Positions 51,179-62,168 are shown, counted from the stretch's first letter. The stretch is 64,000 bases of DNA from Mesostigma viride (GCA_009746045.1 RPFO01000154.1:5645646-5709645); one strand, 5' to 3'. Numbers and translations: made by a program. The notes: generated by a model not told the origin, from the letters alone.

Positions 51179-52540
51179 CATGACTCCGTTGGGAGGCGAT
51201 GGAGCACGTATTCCATGGGCTGATGGGGGTGGTTGGGAACTGAGCCGCGAAAATTATAGCTAATCTAACGCATGGATCTAATATACAAAATCCTCAGTAC
51301 TCTACTCGGTCATGCGCGCCCCTTCCAAGCTCCTGGTGGGGGGGGGGGCTTGCCCTCAGGGGCTGGCTCGTGCATGGGCCTGGGCAATGGTCTGCCATCT
51401 CCTCTTGTCCTGCATGGTAGTCCAATGAGCTTGAGAGATGGAGGAAATATGCTGTTCAAACTGAGCTGGGACCATAAGGTCGCCCAGCAACGTACTGGTC
51501 TGTGTAGTTGATTGCTGGTCTACCAACCATAATTGTGAACCTCTTGGGAATGTCGATCCTTAGGGCCAGGCCACGTCAGGACATGCCGCCCTGGCGCTGG
51601 GCGAGCCGTTGGCCGGGGCCGCCAGCTAGGCCAAGGGCGATGTCTACTTGACTGATTCAGGCAAGATGTCCTGCAAATGCTATTCTACGATGCCTTATCT
51701 CGTTGGAAATGCTATTTTACGATGTCTAACCTCGTCGGAAATGCGAGGCATACCCTTACACAAAGACTGAAATGGAGATGGGGAAATAGTGATTTGCATC
51801 GCCTGTCCTGCAGGCGGAGGATGCGAGCCTTCCGCCTGCTCTGGGAACTTAGTGAGGACTGGGCGACGCAGAGGCTGAGGTAATCCAGCATGGGTTAGGT
51901 GTTGCAGATGTTGCTGCTCAAAGCTGCCGTTCTAGCTGCCGCCCGAAATACCGGCACCAGTACCATGTGTATCAGTCGACGTGGTCAATGCATGGGGGCG
52001 GAACGGGGGGGGACTCTTATAACTAGGCTGTCCCCGAAGCCTGTTAGCCGCGGGCCGGCCGCATCTATTCGGAACCGTCGATGGCAGTACGCTTCATACC
52101 ACGAGATTCTGGGGGCCCGGTGTGGATGGGAACACCATCAAATAGTGCTCCAAAGGTGCCATCCTGCAACAGAGCGCACCTGGCTGCTCGCGCTTACCCG
52201 GCCCCGGCATGTGCTTCTTCCGGGCCTTCCTGGCGTTGTCGTGCATCCAAACCGGCCTTGCTCTTTGCCTTCAGCTGGGCAGGCGAGTAGTCCTCTTCCA
52301 TGCCGATGTGGGTATCCTTCAGCAGACGGCCGGGGCCCCGATCACATGTCTCTTGTCGTGCGTGGATCGTGCCGTGGTATTGATGACCAGGCCCAGGGGG
52401 CCAGGCCTTCGAATGGTACGTTCAATGGCAACGCTGTTGCGGAGCTGCAGCAGCCCCGAGAACTCCGGGCCTCTCAGCTCCGCAGTAAGCTGTTGTGCAG
52501 TCTCGTTCAGGTGCATGCCGACCTGAACCTGAGCCTTTGA
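51011..52540 (-). mobile_element. Internally deleted LINE with (TAATA)n tail
   Basis: Minus strand. An ORF1 C-terminus (52516-52319: TAQQLTAELRGPEFSGLLQL, then EEDYSPAQLKAKSKAG-like sequence) is followed near 51900-51780 by the ORF2 start region. It jumps straight to the post-RT C-terminus (KGMPRISDEVRH, a damaged GHLA block, about 51740-51640) and the 3' end CTCC-CAAC-GGAG at about 51185. The endonuclease and RT are missing. The tail is (TAATA)n of about 165 bp. Confidence 0.8.
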
Positions 52541-52779
52541 GGACTATACTGCGTTGTCATTGCTGAGCCCCCATGGATGATGCTTTCAGTATCTAGCCGC
52601 GCCCAGCCTACAATGGGACCTCCCATGGATGATGCATTAAGAATTTAGCCATGCGATGCCTATGCAGGGAGTTACTCTCTGCTGAGATGCCATGTGTACA
52701 CCAGCTATAGCCTAGCCACATACCCTCCACCCCATATGTCATGCAGGCCTTCTAGGCCCTCTCCTCAAGCCCCCCCTGG

Positions 52780-52992
52780 GTGCCTGTGCTTGTTAAGGAG
52801 GCATGAACCATCATGGCGGTGCAGGTGCACCTTGTGCACCCAGAGCAGGTGACAGTTGTACATCCTCCACCTGCAGGTTGTAGCCCTGATTGTATTACAA
52901 ACCCATAGATGCCCCTTTCTCAGGGCTATGTGTTACATATGCTCCCAACGGAGCTATGATTTTAATTAATTTTAATTAATTAATTAATTGCT
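52780..52992 (+). mobile_element. LINE 3' UTR and terminus with (TTAAT)n tail
   Basis: The plus strand has GGTGCAGGTGCACCTTGTGC, ACCCAGAGCAGGTG, CTCAGGGCTATGTGTTACAT, then ATGCTCC-CAAC-GGAGCTATG and TTTTAATTAATT repeats. It is the same layout as the minus-strand copy at 1540-1765. Confidence 0.85.
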
Positions 52993-53039
52993 GAGCCACA
53001 TTCTGAGACACCGGCAGCAGCGGTAGCTGCAGTCAAATT

Positions 53040-53955
53040 TTGAGTGTGGCGCCGTCAGTTTCTTGCAGGTGATGTCGGCGAACGAGGTACGTTTGCTTGG
53101 GGGGGGGGCGCCGTGGCCGCCTTCACTGTCAGAGCTCCAGCAGGTGAGCCCGTCGTAGCCGCAGAGGCCTCCACCGTGGTCTTGAGGTCGCCTTGCATGG
53201 AGGTGGCGACTGCGACACTGCGTCAGGTTGTGCAGCAGTGGGGTAGCGTCGTTGGCGCTGGGGCGCCGGGCATAGCGATGGCGGTCACCATCGGCTCGCA
53301 GAGTTCAGGGCAGCACGTAAAAAGGCAGGCAGTTTGGAGCTCAAGAGCCAGGCAACCTCCGGCTACCACTACCGCCATCACCACCAAGCTCCAGGAGCTG
53401 GAAAACATGCGCCGCGAGGCCGCTGACCGCGAGATCGACCGTCGCCGCTGCCGGGTCAGATCATCCCAGGTGGACCTCAGGCGCTTCAACATGCCAGCAG
53501 CCGGAGGAGACCCCAGACTCTCTTCTCGACGAGCTGAAGAAACAACTCTCAGCGTGCATGGAGCCGGCCAGGTGCGACACTGCAGGGCGCCCACCGCCTG
53601 CCCCATCCACGGGATAAGTCTGCCCCCCCCCCCAGTGGCTCTCACTTTCAGCGAACTGATCACAGCCCGAGTTCGGTTTCTTTCTCGCCGCAAGAAGCTG
53701 GACGCTGGTGAACTCCTCCTGGTCGCTTGACGACGACCTGACGCCAGCCCAGCAGCAGCAACGCCGCGATCAGTGGCCCGACTACATCCGCCACAAGACC
53801 AACCCCGAGAAGCCCCAGGTGAACTGGCGGGGCGGGGACCTGTATGTCAACAAGAAACTGCGGAAGCCCCGCCGGGATCCCCTGGGAAAGAGCACTCAAG
53901 TCAGTTGTCTACAGGGGGGCAATCGATTATGGGATAGCTTAGACAGCACTTGAAA
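53040..53955 (+). pseudogene. LINE ORF1 of a third, diverged family (broken)
   Basis: Plus strand 53044-53730 reads a coiled-coil-like stretch (TTKLQELENMRREAADREID) and RVRFLSRRKKLDAGE. After a frame change at about 53710, WSLDDDLTPAQQQQRRDQWP and YIRHKTNPEKPQVNWRGGDL follow. These align with the conserved ORF1 C-terminal core at 29845-30200. No ORF2 follows. Confidence 0.8.
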
Positions 53956-54284
53956 TGATAGTTGAGCGCACAACGTTATAGTACCTTCAATTAGCTCTGG
54001 CAGGCCTTGTGGCCATCAGCTTGCGCCTTAGCCGACGTCTTGAGCCCACCTCACCTTTGTAGCCTAAGCTATGCGTCAGCCTACCTATCCATGGTCTTGC
54101 GTTGGTTGCGTTGCACCCACAGTCTAAACCATGCGATCGCTAAACCCTGGGTCCCAAATTACCCCGAACCCTCGGGTCTCAACCCCGAGAATTGGGCCGC
54201 TTTCGCCCCGTGGACAGGGGGGTCTCGAGGCGGCCGTCCCGAATCTCCTGTCAGACCCGGAAAATTCGACAGCTATCGGCCAAT

Positions 54285-54610
54285 CGGGGCCCGACACGTG
54301 GCAGTCACGTGACTGTGACCCGGCGCTCCGTACCTCCTTATCCATTGATTAGCCAATCGGTTGCTGCCACGTGGCGGGTGGGTTGGGTCGAGACGGTCCC
54401 GGGGGTGGTGTCGGATGTCGGAGATTCGCAGCCGATTGGCGGATACTCAAAACCCTAGTCGGCACATCACCCAAACCCTAAACCCTAAACCCTAAACCCT
54501 TAACCCTAACCCCTAAACCCTAGTTTCCCACGGCACTGCTCCCCTGTCCATGCCACATCCTCCGCCAATCAGATGCCGCCATGTGGCGCGGACGTCACGT
54601 GACTGGCTAG
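54285..54610. promoter_or_regulatory. Cluster of CACGTG and CCAAT motifs
   Basis: GACACGTGGCAGTCACGTGA (about 54292), GCCACGTGGCG (about 54367) and GGACGTCACGTGACTGG (about 54588) occur with four (G)CCAAT elements. It resembles bZIP/bHLH and NF-Y target DNA, but no adjacent ORF is identified. It may be a repeat consensus. Confidence 0.4.
54467..54530. repeat. Interstitial telomere-like CCCTAAA array
   Basis: Six or seven CCCTAAACCCTAAACCCTAA-type units with slight decay (plant-type TTTAGGG on the other strand). Confidence 0.88.
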
Positions 54611-54733
54611 GGTTGTGGGTAGTCCCCATTTTCCGTGGGAATCCGGTACCGCCCCTAGCTCAATTAGCTATTTATAGTATGCGGTTTAGATATTTTTTTT
54701 GGAGCGCTGCATGCCACCGCCTGTCACGCACCC

Positions 54734-55277
54734 CAAAGGTTCGGGCTGACGGGATAGCCCGAACCTTTCGCACAGCCCGAACCTTTCGCGAAAATCGCTA
54801 GGGAAAACCAAACGTTTCGACCAAACTTTTGGGGATCCACCAGCCATTCGAAAGGTTCGGGCTGAGGTTCGGACTGTCCGAAAACAGCACAAACCGGGCA
54901 TATTTCCCCCTTGGAGCGTGTGTTGCTGCTCCCGTGTATTTGTAATTATTACTATAATTGCTAACACATAAATATTTATGTGTTGGGAATTCTAATATTA
55001 TAATATGGTAAATATTTATGGATTGGGAATTAATTACATTATTATATCCATATTCATGTTAATATAGCACCCGCACCAGAGTCTGCATGTGAGGTTCCAA
55101 GGGGAGAATATGTCCGGTTCGTGCTGTTTTCGCACAGTCCGAACCTCAGTCCGAACTCTTTAAATGGCTGGGGGGTCCCCACAAGTTTGGTAGAAACTTT
55201 TGGTTTTCCCTAGTGATTTCCGCGAAAGGTTCGGGCTGTGTGAAAGGTTCGGGCTATCGACACAGTCCGAACTTTTG
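54734..55277. mobile_element. Fold-back/MITE element with arms of about 180 bp
   Basis: The left arm (54734-54918) and right arm (55085-55277) are inverted copies. Both contain nested AGCCCGAACCTTTCGC repeats, CTAGGGAAAACCAAA and CTGAGGTTCGGACTGT. The AT-rich spacer of about 165 bp holds direct TAAATATTTATG.GTTGGGAATT repeats. It has no ORF. It lies just beyond the polyadenylation signal of the RING-like gene. Confidence 0.88.
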
Positions 55278-55339
55278 CCTAAGTCCTACTCCTAGTGCAT
55301 CGTGTGTGGAGACTCGGAATTGGGCATGCAAGCGAGCGT

Positions 55340-55345
55340 TTTATT
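55340..55345 (-). terminator. Polyadenylation signal AATAAA of the RING-like gene
   Basis: AATAAA on the minus strand about 75 nt past the stop at 55420, in AT-rich context. Confidence 0.6.
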
Positions 55346-55419
55346 AATAAATAATCACAATGTCCTGTCTGGCTACGGAAAACGCGCACTCGGCGCCTGT
55401 CTACTGAGAGTCCAACGAC

Positions 55420-57135
55420 TCAAGGGAGCTCAAACTCCCGGCGGCGGGCCTCCTCCTCGAGGGACGCGCGCACGACCGCCCATGCATGCAGCTCCAGGTC
55501 CTCCTCGATCTCGTCCACGTCCAAGGGGTGATGGATCGTGCCCCGCCCGCGCTGGCGAAGGGGCGTGCGATCGGCAGGGGCCTTCGCCAGCACCCACCGC
55601 CTCATCTCGGCGCGGACCCCGTCCACAAAGTTGTGCACGTCGCGGGTCTCGGTCCACACCCCGGCGTCGCCACCGCACTCGAACAACAGGCTCTGGGCCA
55701 GACACTCGCCCGCCGACACCATCATGTCCTTGGAGCTCGAGGCGCGATCACGTGCGCGGCCGCCGACTTCAGCGAAGCGACCGAGGCGCTGGGCGGGGGC
55801 GCGGGCTCCAAATCCAGGGCGGGGGGGGGCGGGGGGGGGCTTGGGGCGGGACTCCACCGGCACCGCGGTCGGGATGCGCTTGTGGCGGCAGGTCTCGGCG
55901 TGCGCCTCGCTCTCCGAGCGCGACTGCGAGACGTGGGAGCACCCCAGGCGCACCTTGCCCCCGTCGGAATCCTCGTACTCGATGTAGTTGCCGCAGACGA
56001 ACTCGAACCTCCCCGTGCACGTGCGGGCGTGTTCCTTTTCGCCCCCCATCGCGTGCGTCTCCTCGCACAGGTCGCAGGCGATGATGTTCGTGTGGCCGAA
56101 CACCAAGCCGGACATCACGCCGTCGCGGACGTACCACGAACCGTCGGTCATGCGCATCAGCGGCTGGTGGCAGATCGGACAAGTCTTCTTGGTCTCCAGC
56201 ATCCTGTCGGCGCACAGGTTGCAGAACCACGGGCGGCAGGCGTGACCCCCTCGGATCGATGGAAAAGAACGGGGTACTTGCCCTTCTCGCTGTTGAAGGG
56301 CTCCGAGCACACCACGCAGCACACCCTCGCCGCAGAGATGATGCGACGAGTCTTGGACAGCTCGGCGGTCGTCTTGGCCAGCTTGCGCTGGCAGGCGCCC
56401 AGCTGATACTCCGCCTCGTGAACGGAGTGCGGGCAGCACTCGCAGGAGCACCCCACGGCGGAGGGGGTGTGCGCCGGCTCCCGCTTGTGCTTCTTGTGGT
56501 TGTGGTTGTGGCGGCCGAGACAGCCGCTCGCGAACGCGCTGGAGACCCCCAGCGAAGGGCGAGAGGGGCCAGCGCCGGCGGTGCCTCGCAGCAGACCTGC
56601 GACAGGAAGGCGGAAACACCATCATCGCACGACGGGGAGGCGGTCAGACGACGAAAAACGGCCAAGGAACGGGACGACAAGCGAAAAAAGAGGGCGAAAC
56701 AGAGCACTCACTGCATGGAGTGGGGGCGGGGGCCGCACGAGCCGGGGCAGGAGTCTGAGCCAAGGGCGGAATGACCGCCTCGCGGGGAGTGGCGGCCGGG
56801 GGCACGCCCAACATGAAAGCCGTGTCCTCGGGGCGCATCACCACCTCGTCGGAGTCGTCCTCCACGTTGACAACTGCGAACGAGGGAGAAACGTGAGGTG
56901 GGCGACGAAAAACGGGCGAAGTGTTAGTTGGGCGACGAAAAACAGGCCAAGCTTGGTTGGGCGAGGAAAAAAGGGCGAAATGACAGCGGGGCGACGAAAA
57001 CTCACGTGCGTTGTCGACGCTGGGCGGGGTGTGCTGGTTGTAGTGAGCGTCGTCGTGGTAGTGGGCGTCGTCTTCGTACTCGCAGTCGTCACGAGCGTGG
57101 ACGCTGTCGGTGGGCTGGTTGTTGTTGTCGGCCAT
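55420..57135 (-). CDS. RING-like zinc-finger protein with acidic N-terminus (frameshifted), three exons
   Basis: Exons on the minus strand: 57135-57006, 56873-56712 and 56596-55420, with GTGAG donors and CGCAG acceptors in phase; introns are about 132 and 115 bp. The start is MADNNNQPTDSVHARDDCEY, acidic and His/Tyr-rich. Exon 3 has a His/Lys patch, CSCECC, a short coiled coil (YQLGACQRKLAKTTAELSKT), and then CVVCSEPFNSEKGKYPV. The remaining finger, HACRPWFCNLCADRM and KKTCPICHQPL, is displaced by one base near 56250 in a G run. More Cys pairs (CDLCEETH, CTGRFEFVCGNY, GCSH..H..TCRHK) suggest further zinc sites. Such RING proteins are often ubiquitin ligases; that role is inferred. The one-base break may be real decay or an assembly error. 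It is divergent from the paralogue pair at 58212. Confidence 0.78.
56895..56995 (-). repeat. TTTTTCGTCGCCC repeats in intron 1 of the RING-like gene
   Basis: Four imperfect units of about 30 bp. CGTCGCCCAACTAAC and CGTCGCCCACCTCACG closely match the promoter-array units CGTCGCCCAACTGACG and CGTCGCCCACCTGACG at 57275-57550, in opposite orientation. Confidence 0.7.
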
Positions 57136-57274
57136 GGCTACCTAGTTGCTTGTGGGAGCAGAGTTTCTGTGTAGGAGTGAGAGCTGAAGGATTGGTGGTA
57201 GGTTGGGCCTATTTCCTGAATTTATGCCTGTGGAGGGGAGCTGGTGACCAATCAGAAACAGGCGCGAGTTCCTC

Positions 57275-57550
57275 GCCCAACCGACGTCCCATGCCATTTC
57301 CGTCGCTCACCTGCGTCAGACCCCTGAAACCGTCGCCCAACTGACGTGCCACGTCATTTCAGTCGCTCACCTGCGTCTGACCCCTGAAACCGTCGCCCAC
57401 CTGACGTCCCACGGCAGTTTCGTCGCTCACCTGCGTCAGACCCCTGAAACCGTCGCCCACCTGACGTCCCACGGCAGTTTCGTCGCTCACCTGCGTCAGA
57501 CCCCTGAAACCGTCGCCCACCTGACGTCCCACGGCAGTTTCGTCGCTCAA
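57275..57550. promoter_or_regulatory. Exact 60-bp tandem repeats in the divergent promoter
   Basis: Four to five units with period 60 (57301, 57361, 57421, 57481) contain GTCGCTCACCTGCGTC and CGTCGCCCACCTGACGTCCC; a further half-array lies at 57830-57925. The first unit has TGACGTGCCACGTCA, an inverted pair of TGACGT half-sites typical of bZIP binding. It lies between the RING-like gene start (57135) and the paralogue start (58212). Confidence 0.7.
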
Positions 57551-57571
57551 CCGCCGGCTACTACCCCACGG

Positions 57572-57795
57572 CCACTTGTACTAGATATCTTTCACATGTA
57601 CTACATTGAACTACCCGGTAGTGCAGCTGTACTACCGTAGGCCGTCTGTACTATGTATCTTCGACCTGTACTACATTGAACTACACGGTAGTGCAGTTGT
57701 ACTACCATACGGCCGTTTGTACTACACATCCTATACCTGTACTACTTTGAACTACATGGGAGTGCCGTTGTACTACCAGGTAGCCGTTGTACCAC
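57572..57795. repeat. About 65-bp tandem repeat with TGTACTAC motifs
   Basis: Three and a half units of TGTACTACATTGAACTAC, CGGTAGTGCAGTTGTACTAC and GGCCGTTTGTACTA, adjacent to the 60-bp array in the same divergent promoter. Confidence 0.88.
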
Positions 57796-58211
57796 GCGTC
57801 GGATGTCCGTACTGCCGCGATTCCGCGGATCCCGTCGCCCATCTGACGTCCCACGTCATTTCCGTCGCTCACCTGTGTCAGGCCCCTGAAACCGTCGCCC
57901 AACCGACGCCCCACGGCAGTTCCATCTTGTAACCGCCCACACCCCATGTAACCGCAGCCCACGGAATCTTCCACGACAGTTACGTCACGCGAACGAAACC
58001 GGCGCGTGGCGAAATCTGACGAGGCGAAAACCTTCCACGACAAAAACGGCGAACCGGCGCGGACGGACCGATATCCACTGGCCGCCGACCAATCAGCGAC
58101 CTTCGTGTAGGTCGGAGGAAGTGCTTATGCGCGAGGAGGGCGGCAGAGGGGCAGCGATCCCAACGAACCCACTACCAAGAACACACAGCTGATCCCCAGC
58201 TATCCCCAGCT

Positions 58212-59298
58212 ATGGCCGCCACTTACGTTTTGGGCGTGCGCACCCGGTCCATGAAGCTGGCGCTCCTCCCTGCCATGACAAAGTTCCGAGGGACCAAGCC
58301 CTCGGCCAAAAAGACCATCCTCCCCGTCACGCCATCGCCGCGGCTCGAGGAGAAGACGCCCAGCCTCTTCGGCACTCCCGAAGAGCCTCGCTGCGACCGC
58401 TGCAAGCACGTCCCGGAGGAAGCCCTCGCCATCCACAAGACGACCGGCGAGCTGGCGTGCCACGCGCCTGTTTGTGGGAGGAAATCAGCGACTTGGTCAA
58501 GGGCTACCGGGGAGACGATCCTTTCCGGTACGCCGTCCGCGTGGTGAGCCACTCCTCAAGCGCCGCCATATCTTCCGCTACTCCCTCGCCCGCCCCGCCT
58601 CCCTCCCCGTCCCCGAAGGCCACGTCGGACCCGGCCAAAACGCAGTGCGCCCATTGCCGCAAGCAGCCTGCTGTCCAGGCGAGGTGAGGGGAGTCAAGAA
58701 CGGCGCCTCCCTGAAGCAGTCGGGCCTTTTCGCCCCCATTGACGTCGGCATCCTGCTGTGTGGCAAGTGCTACCACAGCAGCGCCCTCGAGCACCACGTG
58801 CTCTTCGCGTCCTCCGGGATGCAGATGACCAAAGTTCTCAAGGTGGAGTTCGCCGAGGAGTTCCGCCAGTACTTCGTGATGGACAAGGAGGCGGACGAGA
58901 TGGCGGTCCGCGTACGCAGCCAGGAGGACCCCTACGTCACCGAGAAGTGGGTCCCCAAGGAGTGCGGCGGCTGCAACAAGAAAGTCCACCTCAACTTCGA
59001 GAACCTCTACGCGGTCCCGCGGGACCCCATCGGGGGCGTGATCCTCTACTGCTTCGACTGCTCCAAGACCATGCCCGCGGAAAGGGCGGTCGCCATGCAC
59101 TTCCAGGGGTACACTCGCCCCGACAACTGGTTCAAGATTGAGGGTGAGAAGTGCGGGCGGGTCGTGCCCATGGCTGACCTCACTCATCAACCACCCTTAC
59201 TACATTGCGGCCCTCGGGCGCAGCCAGGTCCCTTCTTAGAGTGTTTGACTAGGTTATTAACCTATCTATTTTCAATAAAGAAAACCATTGCTCGCTAA
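58212..59298 (+). CDS. Cys-rich zinc-binding protein, paralogue 1 (two frameshifts)
   Basis: Start ATG 58212 in CAGCTATGGC, the same context as paralogue 2. Frame 1 gives a basic N-terminus (FRGTKPSAKKTILPV) and CDRCKHVPEEALAIHK to CHA. The frame shifts by one base at about 58466 (CLWEEISDLVKGYRGDD, then QCAHCRKQPAVQAR). It shifts again at about 58690 to the frame reading LLCGKCYHSSALEHH, EEFRQYFVMDKEADEMAVRV, ECGGCNKKVHLNFENLYAVP and YCFDCSKTMP. Three pairs of CxxC motifs suggest three zinc ribbons. The last ~90 residues before WFKIEG align with paralogue 2. A GTGAG at 59144 could begin a short terminal intron. AATAAA lies at 59274. I know no family name. The gene is either a young pseudogene or suffers assembly indels. 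Confidence 0.7.
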
Positions 59299-59394
59299 TC
59301 AAACAAACATTGCACAAGTAGATAGGAATCGCGGCTCCCACGATAATTCTAGCACGCGCGTATCTAGATCTGTACCATACGGACGCCGTACTCC

Positions 59395-59575
59395 GCGCGA
59401 GTGTCATGCAGGAGCCGCGCCGGCCCGGACTTGGCGCCGACCCGCGCGCCGGCACGGAACTGCCATGCAAGCGCCACGCTGACCCGGACATGGCGCCGAC
59501 CCGCGCGTCGGCATGTAACTGCCGTGCAAGCGCCGCGCCAACGCGTAACCGCCGCGCCGACATGAAACTGTCGTG
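59395..59575. repeat. About 60-bp GC-rich tandem repeat before paralogue 2
   Basis: Three imperfect units with GGCGCCGACCCGCGCG(C/T)CGGCA and GTAACTGCCGTGCAAGCGCC lie in the promoter of the second paralogue. Confidence 0.8.
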
Positions 59576-59743
59576 AGAGAGTGGCGCCGACGATAAGATT
59601 CCGGAAGAACGATCGCAGCGGCACGATACGATCGGGCGGAGAGGCGTCGAGAAACGAGGACAAAAGAAGTGGCCGCCGCCGCAGAGACGCACTCCCGACC
59701 AAACCAACGCGCAAACCAACGCGAGCAACACACACCACCAGCT

Positions 59744-60872
59744 ATGGCGCCACTCATCCTCACCGATATGCCCATCGCAGGGCGCCAGACACGATCTTTC
59801 TCCAACGCATTCAAGGATGCCAAGATCCCACCCGAGTTTGCCGCCGGGATCACCGACACTCGCCGCAAGAAAGCGAGGAAAGCCGCCATCGCCGTCGCGC
59901 TCGACTCTCCCCCCGTTCGCTCCGTCGGCATGTTCGACGCTCTCATGTCCGATTCGGAGCCGTCATCGCCTTTGCACGAGGACGGGACCTGGCCTCCCCC
60001 ATACCACTACCCCCATCGCCTCGCTCGTGTGTCGGCGTGCCCCAAGAAGAACTGCAGCGAGTGCGACGTCATCATCCCCAACGGGGTCGTCGCTGAGAAG
60101 GACGGCAAGGTGCGCTGCCGGGGATGCTGCCTCAACGACTGCAGCAACAGGAGTCAAGGCCCTTGGCCCCAACCCCTCCGTCAAGGACATGGCGGCGACC
60201 TGCCGCCAGTTCCACAAGGAATGGGTGCCCAAGAGGTACGAGCACCAGCCGGAGCGCCTGCCCCCCCCTCCCGACGGCTACGTCCTCGCCGGTTGCGAGT
60301 GCAAGATCTGCAAGAAGCCGGCGGTCTACGCTCACAAGATCGCCAAGGAGCCCACCCCGACGATGCAGAGCTCCCTCATGGAGATCCGGATTTTCAAGTT
60401 GCAGATTGGCGACATCGTCTGCGGGGTCTGCAGAAACGTCCTCTTCGCCGGGTGCGTCAACGAGAACGTCCGCCCCGTCAAGGGCGACCCGCGCACAGAC
60501 CAGTATGGCAGGGTGCGCGACGAGTTCAGCCAGTTTTTCCAATTCGACAAGGACGCCCACGAGATGGCGCTGCGAGTCGAGGACAACACCGACAAGGCGG
60601 AGCCGGAGTGGCCTCCCCGCAAGTGCGGCCAGTGCCACAGGGGGCTGGACCCCAACATGCACAACCTGTTCGCTGTCCCGGACGATCTGAGGGACCGCGT
60701 GCGGCTGGTCTGCGACCTCTGCGCCTCCTTGCGCCCTCGCGAGCAGCGCTCCTGCGCCGTCAACTTCCCCGGGTTCGCGCGCGGGGACAGCTGGTTCAAG
60801 GTCCAAGCCGCGGCCAGGACCGGCTCCTTTTTCGACTACCTCCCGGAGGACCTCCCTCTGTACCGCGAGTGA
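59744..60872 (+). CDS. Cys-rich zinc-binding protein, paralogue 2 (one frameshift)
   Basis: Start ATG 59744 (MAPLILTDMPIAGRQTRSFS); the upstream codon at 59669 is GTG. The first frame runs through an N-terminal Lys/Arg patch (DTRRKKARKAA) and CSECDVIIPNGVVAEKDGK, then RCRGCCLNDC. One base is gained near 60155, and the second frame continues GVKALGPNPSVKDMAATCRQ, CECKICKKPAVYAHK, IVCGVCRNVLFAGCV, DEFSQFFQFDKDAHEMALRV, KCGQCHRGLDPNMHNLFAVP, VCDLCASL and WFKVQAAARTGSFFDYLPED to a TGA at 60872. The CxxC spacing and the EMA.RV, N.NL.AVP and WFK blocks match paralogue 1, so the two arose by tandem duplication. Function unknown; a nucleic-acid or protein-binding zinc protein is plausible. Confidence 0.75.
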
Positions 60873-62157
60873 GACTTTGTGGGGTCTGGTGACTCTATTA
60901 ATTCTGTGTGGCACTTGACCACTATTCTGTATATTTAATGAATAAGACCCTTTGCATGCAAATGACCCACATCAAGCACTTGTAGATAGGAACCCGCGGC
61001 CTAGATAGAGTTTCCCACGGCAATGGCTGGTGTCCCGTGACACTGCCATCCGTCACACGGTAGTAGGGTATGGCCAGGTGGACGGACGGGCGTGCGGCGG
61101 GGTCACCCTAGGGTTTAGTAGGTGTTCAGTGCGCCCCAGCACCATGCTGTGGAGAGACTGCTCTGTGGCCTGCCCACTAATTAAGCGGCAGTGAGAGAAG
61201 CTAGGGCGCCCTCCCTCCTTCTCGTTGTGTATATAGATAGGGTTGAAGGTTCCTTTACTCTGTATTGGCACCCACGTGATGCAATCACGTGCGTATTAAT
61301 TATTAATTAAGTTCGGGGCTGGTCAAGCTCCCAATTATTCCATTCCTCCGCGGGTAGCATCCGGCATAGCTATGCTGTGCATGATGGTTGCGGATCGATC
61401 GGGCCGAGCTCGAGGACGTGCATCGCTTGGGCGGAATCCATGAGGGAAAAGGCAGCAAATTATGGCAGACGGCTTCAGGCGAGTGCCTGTAGGCTTGTAG
61501 GTATCCGGCCGAATCGATCCATGGGGTTTCGTCAGCCGCCATGGGAACTGCTTCTGTATAGTTTTCGGCGGTTTGTTAGCGTCGTTCTCAGTGATTTCTG
61601 CGCCGTTTTCGAGTTTGTTAATTTGCGGCATTATGTAATGGTGTCCACCGTGCAAGCGTCAAGAGCTGAAGACGTTGCCAACATTCTGGACAATGGATAC
61701 GTCTATCTAGCATCCATAGCTACGATCAATTAATATCACGTGTACTATTTCGCACCGCACCGCATATCCGGAACATAATTATTATATTACCGAAATGTGT
61801 GGAGGCAAACCGACCGGTAGAGCTGGGAAGCGAGGAGCCGGTGCACATGTTATATTTATGGCAACCAGGAATTGAGCGTTGCTGAAAAAGCGTGTGCAAA
61901 AGGAAAAATACTGCGCATGATCTTTGAAAGACATGAGACACCACGAAAGGACCGAGACCGGGCCAGGCCTAGCATGGCAGCATCAAATCCAATCGTGCTA
62001 GTACACAATGAGACATGCGACCAGCAGAGGCTTGGCAAAGCGTGGATTGATTTTGTCTACTAACCCAATCATACAACATTCTGTTAGATATCGTAGATCC
62101 TAGCCCCGCATGCAGAAATTAAGCTGATCGAACTGTCAATTTCTCATTATAAGTACG
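60873..62157. other. Unassigned DNA after paralogue 2
   Basis: AATGAATAAGACCC, a weak poly(A) signal, lies about 65 bp after the stop. A G-box palindrome (CACGTGAT/ATCACGTG around GCA) is at 61273-61291. No convincing gene on either strand. Confidence 0.5.
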
Positions 62158-62168
62158 TATCCCCTCTG

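Noticed and set aside
57275-57550. Possible CRISPR-like array (60-bp period)
   Set aside because: Units are contiguous identical tandem repeats with no distinct spacers, in a eukaryotic promoter context.
58690-58700. GTGAGGGGAG as a tiny intron that would join the two frames of paralogue 1
   Set aside because: Ten bases is far below any workable intron length; a base loss or gain is simpler.
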